NCBI GenBank assembly: GCA_030616165.1
Contig: JAUWXV010000265.1
Location: 1-5,107 of the forward strand
DNA length: 5,107 nt
Direction: 5' to 3'
From: a bacterium
GTDB lineage: Bacteria > SM23-31 > JAUVVT01
Positions within the stretch are counted from its first letter, which is position 1, and every line of letters begins with the position of its first letter. Below are positions 1 through 5,107 of the stretch, one piece after another. The notes beneath the pieces were generated by a model. The model searched no databases. It worked only from the letters and a program-made list of their open reading frames with translations, and was not told the origin of the DNA. A program made the position numbers and the translations under genes.

Positions 1-117
1 TATTTCTGCAGATTTTAAGTGATTATAAAAAAATAAAATAGTTCAGAAATAAACTGATAAAATATGAAATTCATTGCAAACTTGCGGGAAATATTCACAT
101 ATTTAAGAGAAGACAGG
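1..117 (+). other. AT-rich leader upstream of sprA; promoter not identifiable
   Basis: This stretch is strongly A/T-rich and has stops in all three forward frames: TAA at 16, TGA at 20 and TAG at 39. The frame ending in TAG at 39-41 could be the last 12 codons of an upstream gene (reading FLQILSDYKKIK), which would leave a gap of 76 bases before ATG 118. Twelve codons are too few to identify a product. In several Bacteroidota sprA follows ruvA, but nothing here confirms that neighbour. TATAAA (24-29) and TAAAAT (58-63) resemble -10 boxes but neither has a convincing -35 partner, and there is no TAnnTTTG element. No stem-loop terminator is evident. Confidence 0.4.
105..112 (+). promoter_or_regulatory. 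Ribosome-binding site favouring the ATG at 118
   Basis: The purine run AAGAGAAG ends five bases before ATG 118 and is the only Shine-Dalgarno-like stretch in the leader with good spacing. A further AGG touches the ATG directly (115-117). The in-frame ATG at 64 is preceded only by A/T-rich sequence with no comparable purine run. This is the main reason for choosing 118. The match to AGGAGG is partial. Confidence 0.5.
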
Positions 118-192
118 ATGAAAATCTGGAATATTTTTCAATTTTTTTCTATCTGTTTAATATTTGTGATATTTCCCTTCAGTTTATATGGA
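118..192 (+). other. Sec signal peptide of SprA
   Basis: The first 25 residues have a short n-region with one lysine (MK), a long hydrophobic core rich in Ile, Phe and Leu (about residues 6-21), and a polar end SLYG followed by QNN. Cleavage after Gly25, or one residue later, is my estimate. This fits Sec export to the periplasm before outer-membrane insertion. Cys13 lies in the middle of the hydrophobic core, with apolar residues continuing after it, so it is not a lipoprotein acylation site. Exact cleavage is inferred. Confidence 0.8.
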
Positions 193-3100
193 CAGAATAA
201 TTTTGATTTTAGACCCGAGGCGTTTGGAATAGTCTCTATAAATGAGCCTTGGAAGAAAAACAATATTCCCCTCCGTGATAAAATACATTATTACATAACC
301 AGAAACTCCAGAAGCAACACTTTATTTTCAAGACAGTTTCAAGTAGATTCCACATCGCAAAAATTTGTGATAAGGGAAAGGTTGTCCAATTTTGATATGA
401 ATATTCCCCAAATACTTGACATTGAAGAGGTTGTGAAAAAGAGAATTGAAATTTCAAATAAAGAGATATTCAGTAAGAGATTCAATGAGAGTGCAAAAGA
501 GAAAATAGAAAAATCTAATGAAAGGATGGGAAAAGGATTTGGTTTTTCTATTCCGATGCCGGTTCAGAGTAAGACTCTTCAGAGTATAATTGGGTCAGAT
601 ATAAATTTAAACATTACCGGTAAAGTGGGAATGAAGGGAAACTTAATCCAAAGAGACCAGAACATTGTAAAGACTAATATAAATCAATCATCGGATTATA
701 CATTTAAACTTGAGCAGACACAGAGATTTAAAATCGGTGGGAATATAGGCAAATTGATTACGTTGGATATAGATCAGGATTCTCAGAGAGATTTTGATTT
801 TTTGAACACAATTGATCTTCATTACACAGGCGAAGATGATGCTATATTTACCGATGTCTGGGCAGGAAATATAGAACTTTCACTTCCTGCAACACGGTTT
901 GTAACGTTCAGCGGCAGCAATCAGGGACTTTTCGGACTAAAATCTTCTATAGCAGTAGGACCTGTTAAACTCACCACAATCGCAAGCCTTGAAAAGGGAC
1001 AAAAGCAGAAATTATCTTTGAAGGGAGGTGCAAAAGCGCAAAATATTATAATTAAAGATTATGAGTATGTCAAGGGAACTTATTTCTTCGTTGATAAAGA
1101 TTATCGTGATAATTTCAAGTACAATGAAACAAAAACTTTGCTGCTTCAGCCTGACCCAGACAAAGTAATTACTGATATAGAAGTCTGGAAAGCGGGTAGG
1201 AATTATCATCTGAAGACGGATTCGAGGTATGGATGGGCACTTTATGATGCCGATATGGATAAGCCCGATGTTTATGCGGATACTTTAAATGGTGAGTCAC
1301 AGAATACCCGAATAGGAAATTTTATACGGCTTGAACAGAATGAGGACTACTTCGTAAATAAGGAATTCGGCTATATAATATTAAACCAGAGGGCAATGAA
1401 TGAGATAGTAGCGGTGAGTTATAAGACTGTTAGTGGCAAAGAACAAGGTATACTTAATCCAGAGCCAGGAGAAGTTCTTATTTTAAAAATGATAAGGACT
1501 GATGACCCCCGTCCAAGTGACCAAGTTTGGAAGGATGGGTTGGAGTGGCAAAATGTATATTTTCTCCGTCAAAGAAATATAGACCCTGAGGGCCTTGAGA
1601 TAAGCATTGTCGATAACAGAAGCGGTGCAAGGGAAAGGATTCAGCCGGGTGGGCAGAACTATCTTGAAATATTCAATCTTGACAGACTCACCGAAACCGG
1701 TGACCCTCGTTCTGATGATAAGGTTGATATAAACAATACAAACATCTTTAATTTTTTCAGAGGAGAATTAATCTTTCCTGATAACAGACCATTTGACCCG
1801 GAAGGAGCATCAGACCTTTTGGATGAAAAGCGGAATCCTGATTTATATGACAAACTTTTTATCAACCAATCCCAGTATGCACAGATAAGCAAATTCGACA
1901 TAGAAGTTAAACTTTCAAGTGCAAGTGCGACTTATAATTTGGGATTTAATCTTCTGCCTGGAAGCGAAGAGATTAATCTCGGGGGGATGCCACTTATCAA
2001 GGGGCAGGATTACGAAATAGATTATAATACAGGCAGACTTCAGATACTGAATGAGATGGCAATTAAACCAGGGGCAGACCTTGATATAAAATATGAAAAT
2101 GGAGAGATATTTCAGCTTGATAAAAAGACTCTTGTTGGGATGCGGAGCGAATATAACTTTATGGACAATGGATTTATAGGATTTACAGGGATTATGCTTA
2201 GTGAAAGAATCCTTGAACAGAGGGTCAGGCTTGGTCAGGAACCAATAAAGAATTTTGTTTGGGACATTAATTCCAGATTTAGTTTAGAACCAAATATTAT
2301 AACAGAAGCACTTGATTTTCTCCCCATTATTGACACTAATGCCCCATCAAAACTCCTGTTTGAGGGGGAATTGGGACAGGTTCTTCCCAATCCTAATACT
2401 ATCAATGTTGGCAGTATGGGGGACATAAATGGTGTAGCAGACCTTGATAACTTTGAGGGCAGTTCTATGTTTACTACTGTACCTATTATGAGAAAAAGCT
2501 GGTTCAGGTCGAGCATTCCATTTTTCGATGAACAGACCGGTATTGCAGACCCTGCAACGCAGTTCCGCGCTGAAAAACGCGGAAAATTAATCTGGTATAA
2601 TCCATACCGTCAAGTCCCTATTAAAGAGATATTTCCTTATAAAGATGTCAATACTCGAACTGGAACAATGACTAATGTTCTGGTTCTTAAAAGGATTGCA
2701 GATAAAAACCATCCACCTGAGCCAAGTATCTTTGAATGGTGGAGTGGTATTACAACTCCTCTTTCTACTTCATATTTTAACCAGAGCGAAACAAGATTTA
2801 TAGAAATCTGGATAAAGGGAGAAAGGGGAAAGGTTCACTTTGATATGGGACTTATAAGTGAGGATGCCATACCGAATGGAACTCTGAACACTGAAGATAC
2901 CGCAGGGGGGAGGGCTAATGGAATACTTGACTCTGGTGAGGATAAGGGGCTTGATGGTATTGAGGCAAAGGATGGAACCAATCCAGAAGAAAAATTTGAC
3001 GACGACTGGTATTATACTTTTAAAAGTGATGAGTACAGTAACATTAACGGAACGGAAGGAAATGGGAGTGGTGGTAAAATAGACGGCGTGTTAATACCGG

Positions 3101-5107
3101 ATACGGAAGATATAAACAGAAATGGCGTACTGGATACAAGAAACGATTATTTCGAATATACATTTACACTTGGAAGGACTCATTCAGATTTTGACAGTCT
3201 TGTAGTAGGGGGGCAGGATAATTCATACGGATGGCGTTTGTACAGGATACCCATTGATAGAGCAAAGAAGAAAGGAAATCCTGATCTAACGAGAATTGAA
3301 TTCGCAAGGATTTGGGTGGAAGGTCTTGATGTCGGAGAACAGGTTGAGATATCATCTATAAATCTTACTGGTAATGATTGGAAAGAATTAGGAGTTTCTT
3401 CAAATATAGACTCAGTTGATTTTAAAAAAAGGAACGGAACAATAGAAATTAGTGTAATAAATACGGATGAGCATAAGGAAATATATACACCCCCCAGAGA
3501 AGGCCTTCAAATAGAAGACAGAATTACAGGTGCAAAACAGAGAGAACAGTCTTTGGCTTTTAAATATGTAAATATTGCACCTGAGGAGGCAGCAGCCGTT
3601 CAGAAATCTTTCATGAGGGAACAGGATGCCATTCATTATAAGGAATTGAAGATGTTTGTTCATGGAGACGAAAATATAAATGTTTTATCCGATTCCACTA
3701 CTGATGTATTGTTTTTCTTCAGGTTCGGGCGAGATGAGGATAATTACTTTGAGGTCAGGGAATATCTTTTTCCGGGGTGGGATGAAAGAAATGAATTCAG
3801 GATTCCTATAACCAAGTTGAGCGGTCTTGAGTTTGAGTTCCCAGAAACTAAAGCAGGTTATCCAGAATGGGGTGAAGGAAAATTTTACAGAATAGTTGGA
3901 AGCCCGACCATAAGACACCTTCAGGTAGTTACCGCAGGTATTATCAATAAAGGGAGAGATTTCAAATCGGGTGAACTCTGGATGGATGAAATGAGGGTAA
4001 GCAATGTAGAAAAGGTAAAAGGGATTGCTATGAGAACCAGAGTTGAATTGACTTTAGCCGATATAGGCAAACTTTCTGGAGATTTGGAAAAAAAAGATTC
4101 TGACTTTCATAATGTAAATGACCGATGGGGAAGCGGTGGCAATACAGTTACTGCAAATTTAGTGGGAAATTTTGATTTGGGGAGGATGATTTCAAGCGAA
4201 AGAATACTTACAATTCCAATATCTTTCAATTTTGGAAAGAATCAGAATATTCCTAAATACCTTACGGGGAAGGATATACTCACAAAGAGCGGTTCCGTGC
4301 CCGATTCTTTAATTGAACGTGAGACCATTTTAACTAAAACTTCAAGCTTCAATTTTTCTTTTAAAAAGAATATCCCTTCAAAGAACTGGTTCATAAAAAA
4401 TACAATAGATAAAATGAGTTTTTCTTATTCTAATTCACAATCATTTTCAAAGAATTACAATACTAAATTCAATCGCAATAACACTGGAAAGACAACTTTT
4501 AGTTATGTATTACCGATTCCATCAGATAAGCTTGCTTTAAGTCCTTTTGGATGGCTTGGAGAGGAGACATTTTTGATTGGAGCATTAAACAAGTTGAAAT
4601 TTTCATTGATTCCCAACAGTATCAGTCTCAGTGCAACCACCTCAGAGAATAAGACAAGTTCGAAATTAAGAGGAGGTATTGAAAAAAAGGTAAAATCCTT
4701 TAATCTTTCTCGTAATATCTCTCTTGGATTTATGCCAATAAATAATCTTCCTGTTACATTTACACGAAATTATAACAGTGATATGAGGAAAGTCAAAAAT
4801 AAGTTTTCAATATTTACTGGGAATTTCGGACAAGAATTGAGTGCGGCACAAAACATTGGTTCCTCATTCCAAGCAAAGCTATTTAGTTGGCTAACAAATA
4901 GATTTAATTATACCTCGAATTATTCGCTTGATAATAATATACAACTTCCAGAAGCCGGAAAAACAGCGTCCAATAGAACTCAGAAACAAGCAGATGTTAC
5001 AATTGACATGGCAGGGATGTTCGGACTTAAAGAGAGCAAAACTACAAAAAGGGCAGGAGCAGGAAATGTAAGGATAAGAAGACCTATTATTAAAGATGAA
5101 GAGGAGA
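118..5107 (+). CDS. sprA: SprA/SOV family outer-membrane translocon of the type IX secretion system (3' partial)
   Basis: In the T9SS, SprA forms the very large single-chain outer-membrane barrel through which folded cargo with a C-terminal sorting domain leaves the periplasm, working with PorV and a plug protein. The frame is open from 118 to the window edge with 1,663 complete codons and no internal stop. Family signatures seen in order are: LFGLK (271-275); GGAKAQ (303-308) followed by YFFVDKDYR (322-330); YLEIFNLDR (515-523); ELIFPDNRPF (550-559); a DYEIDYNTGRLQILN block (631-645); LSERILEQRV then GQEPIKN (694-712); LDNFEG (776-781); KLIWYNP (823-829); ISEDAIPNG then LNTED (913-927); PDTEDINRNG (994-1003); YTPPREGLQ and REQSLAFKYVNI (1123-1153); KELKMFVHG (1175-1183); NYFEVREYLFPGW (1209-1221); GELWMDEMRVSN (1285-1296); ADIGKLSG (1314-1321). 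After about residue 1340 the pattern is Ser/Asn/Phe-rich amphipathic strands typical of a barrel. Bacteroidota SprA proteins are usually about 2,300-2,500 residues, so several hundred C-terminal residues lie beyond the window. ATG 118 is preferred for its ribosome-binding site and compact signal peptide; an in-frame ATG at 64 is the alternative. Family identity is very secure; cargo and partners are not visible here. Confidence 0.95.
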   Translation, partial: MKIWNIFQFFSICLIFVIFPFSLYGQNNFDFRPEAFGIVSINEPWKKNNIPLRDKIHYYITRNSRSNTLFSRQFQVDSTSQKFVIRERLSNFDMNIPQILDIEEVVKKRIEISNKEIFSKRFNESAKEKIEKSNERMGKGFGFSIPMPVQSKTLQSIIGSDINLNITGKVGMKGNLIQRDQNIVKTNINQSSDYTFKLEQTQRFKIGGNIGKLITLDIDQDSQRDFDFLNTIDLHYTGEDDAIFTDVWAGNIELSLPATRFVTFSGSNQGLFGLKSSIAVGPVKLTTIASLEKGQKQKLSLKGGAKAQNIIIKDYEYVKGTYFFVDKDYRDNFKYNETKTLLLQPDPDKVITDIEVWKAGRNYHLKTDSRYGWALYDADMDKPDVYADTLNGESQNTRIGNFIRLEQNEDYFVNKEFGYIILNQRAMNEIVAVSYKTVSGKEQGILNPEPGEVLILKMIRTDDPRPSDQVWKDGLEWQNVYFLRQRNIDPEGLEISIVDNRSGARERIQPGGQNYLEIFNLDRLTETGDPRSDDKVDINNTNIFNFFRGELIFPDNRPFDPEGASDLLDEKRNPDLYDKLFINQSQYAQISKFDIEVKLSSASATYNLGFNLLPGSEEINLGGMPLIKGQDYEIDYNTGRLQILNEMAIKPGADLDIKYENGEIFQLDKKTLVGMRSEYNFMDNGFIGFTGIMLSERILEQRVRLGQEPIKNFVWDINSRFSLEPNIITEALDFLPIIDTNAPSKLLFEGELGQVLPNPNTINVGSMGDINGVADLDNFEGSSMFTTVPIMRKSWFRSSIPFFDEQTGIADPATQFRAEKRGKLIWYNPYRQVPIKEIFPYKDVNTRTGTMTNVLVLKRIADKNHPPEPSIFEWWSGITTPLSTSYFNQSETRFIEIWIKGERGKVHFDMGLISEDAIPNGTLNTEDTAGGRANGILDSGEDKGLDGIEAKDGTNPEEKFDDDWYYTFKSDEYSNINGTEGNGSGGKIDGVLIPDTEDINRNGVLDTRNDYFEYTFTLGRTHSDFDSLVVGGQDNSYGWRLYRIPIDRAKKKGNPDLTRIEFARIWVEGLDVGEQVEISSINLTGNDWKELGVSSNIDSVDFKKRNGTIEISVINTDEHKEIYTPPREGLQIEDRITGAKQREQSLAFKYVNIAPEEAAAVQKSFMREQDAIHYKELKMFVHGDENINVLSDSTTDVLFFFRFGRDEDNYFEVREYLFPGWDERNEFRIPITKLSGLEFEFPETKAGYPEWGEGKFYRIVGSPTIRHLQVVTAGIINKGRDFKSGELWMDEMRVSNVEKVKGIAMRTRVELTLADIGKLSGDLEKKDSDFHNVNDRWGSGGNTVTANLVGNFDLGRMISSERILTIPISFNFGKNQNIPKYLTGKDILTKSGSVPDSLIERETILTKTSSFNFSFKKNIPSKNWFIKNTIDKMSFSYSNSQSFSKNYNTKFNRNNTGKTTFSYVLPIPSDKLALSPFGWLGEETFLIGALNKLKFSLIPNSISLSATTSENKTSSKLRGGIEKKVKSFNLSRNISLGFMPINNLPVTFTRNYNSDMRKVKNKFSIFTGNFGQELSAAQNIGSSFQAKLFSWLTNRFNYTSNYSLDNNIQLPEAGKTASNRTQKQADVTIDMAGMFGLKESKTTKRAGAGNVRIRRPIIKDEEE
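616..2216 (+). other. SprA N-terminal region with repeated beta-rich modules
   Basis: Residues about 167-700 correspond to the SprA N-terminal family region. It opens with an ITGKVGMKG stretch, then the GEDDAIFTDVWAGNIEL block (237-253), LFGLK and SLEKGQKQKLSLKGG (289-303). Two later stretches share a common plan, an acidic-aromatic DY, a short gap, then a hydrophobic strand after Gly: DYFVNKEFGYIILNQ (410-424) and DYEIDYNTGRLQILN (631-645). Each is followed by a strand of the VAVSY or DIKYE type. In the family these modules build the periplasmic and extracellular cap around the barrel; placing individual residues in that structure is inference. Confidence 0.75.
2203..4080 (+). other. Conserved central SprA region
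   Basis: Residues about 696-1321 carry the densest run of family motifs, including GQEPIKN, LDNFEG, KLIWYNP, the acidic ISED/LNTED/GLDG block, PDTEDINRNG, the GWRLYRIPI strand (1038-1046), RIWVEG (1064-1069), REQSLAFKYV and ELWMDEMRV. Spacing between motifs is regular and no insertion or frameshift is apparent. The alternation of FIEIW, LKMFV and FFFRFG strands with charged turns indicates beta-sandwich-like and barrel-strand structure. Exact domain borders cannot be set from sequence alone. Confidence 0.7.
4081..5107 (+). other. Start of the C-terminal beta-barrel part of SprA, cut by the window edge
   Basis: From about residue 1322 the sequence becomes a series of short amphipathic strands such as ILTIPISFNF (1363-1372), SSFNFSFKK and NLSRNISLGF, separated by polar turns rich in Asn, Ser, Lys and Thr. 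This is the composition of outer-membrane barrel strands and is less conserved than the central region, as expected for the family. The final visible part is strongly charged: KESKTTKR, a Gly/Ala turn, RIRR, then KDEEE. The reading frame has no stop before the edge. Confidence 0.7.

Noticed and set aside
3-41. Tail of an upstream gene (possible ruvA)
   Set aside because: Only 12 codons are visible and they carry no diagnostic residues. The idea comes from known sprA neighbourhoods in some Bacteroidota rather than from this sequence.
24-63. Sigma-70-like -10 boxes TATAAA and TAAAAT
   Set aside because: Such hexamers are expected by chance in DNA this AT-rich, and neither has a recognisable -35 element at suitable spacing.
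151-156. Lipoprotein acylation site around Cys13 of SprA
   Set aside because: The preceding residues FSI do not fit a lipobox, and the hydrophobic core continues past the cysteine; SprA is a barrel protein, not a lipoprotein.
236-457. Minus-strand open stretch of 73 codons
   Set aside because: It lies antisense to well-supported sprA coding sequence, has no recognisable domain, and its Phe/Cys/Trp-rich composition is typical of reversed AT-rich coding DNA.
1012-1209. Minus-strand open stretch of 65 codons
   Set aside because: Entirely antisense to the conserved N-terminal region of sprA; its residues are the complement of sprA codons and show no family signature.
1659-2516. Two minus-strand open stretches, 1659-1901 (80 codons) and 2235-2516 (93 codons)
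   Set aside because: Both overlap strongly conserved sprA motifs on the plus strand. The longer one looks mildly protein-like, but it has no recognisable domain and would need to share DNA with the conserved GQEPIKN and DNFEG blocks.
3424-3431. A7G run as a possible -1 frameshift site
   Set aside because: The codons here are TTT AAA AAA AGG, so the A AAA AAG heptamer is not in the phase required for tandem slippage.
3164-3918. Three minus-strand open stretches of 63 to 83 codons at 3164-3355, 3412-3663 and 3685-3918
   Set aside because: Antisense shadows of the central sprA region, with no domain that would support an independent gene.
4088-4095. Run of eight A residues as a possible frameshift or sequencing error
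   Set aside because: The sprA frame is intact and motif-consistent on both sides (ADIGKLSG before, barrel strands after), so no indel needs to be assumed.
4671-4703. AGGAGGT as the ribosome-binding site of an internal gene
   Set aside because: The nearest start-like codon, TTG at 4679, is too close to the site and reaches a stop after three further codons, so there is no internal reading frame to translate.

Overview
The window is essentially one gene. A single plus-strand reading frame opens near the left edge (preferred ATG at 118) and stays open to the last base, so it is cut off at its 3' end. The 1,663 complete codons encode a SprA-family protein (also called SOV), the giant outer-membrane translocon of the type IX secretion system (T9SS). 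The call rests on a chain of family signatures in the right order over about 1,300 residues, from the N-terminal LFG-K and GG-A-Q region to the ADIG block at the start of the C-terminal barrel.

Organism: SprA is confined largely to the Fibrobacterota-Chlorobiota-Bacteroidota (FCB) assemblage and related candidate phyla. The DNA is AT-rich. Arginine is written mostly AGA/AGG and isoleucine often ATA. The upstream region has no Bacteroidota-type TAnnTTTG promoter element, whereas a purine-rich ribosome-binding site is present. These points are compatible with a non-canonical FCB lineage (for example Marinimicrobia, Cloacimonadota, Ignavibacteria or WOR-3-like groups), but the lineage is an inference and cannot be fixed from this window.

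Layout: bases 1-117 are a short AT-rich leader, possibly including the last codons of an upstream gene. Bases 118-192 encode a Sec signal peptide. Roughly 193-2200 encode the N-terminal SprA region with its repeated beta-rich modules. Roughly 2200-4080 encode the conserved central region. From about 4080 to the end the sequence looks like alternating outer-membrane beta strands and loops, and it stops inside that region. No RNA gene, mobile element, CRISPR array, terminator or second confident gene is visible. The minus strand holds only short open stretches lying antisense to sprA.

I found no clearly new system. The points most worth a second look are two acidic Asn/Asp-Gly loops resembling calcium-binding loops, an in-phase A AAA AAG slippery heptamer just after a perfect Shine-Dalgarno-like AGGAGGT inside the gene, the choice between two in-frame starts, the absence of cysteine from the visible mature protein, and a charged, basic segment at the truncated end.
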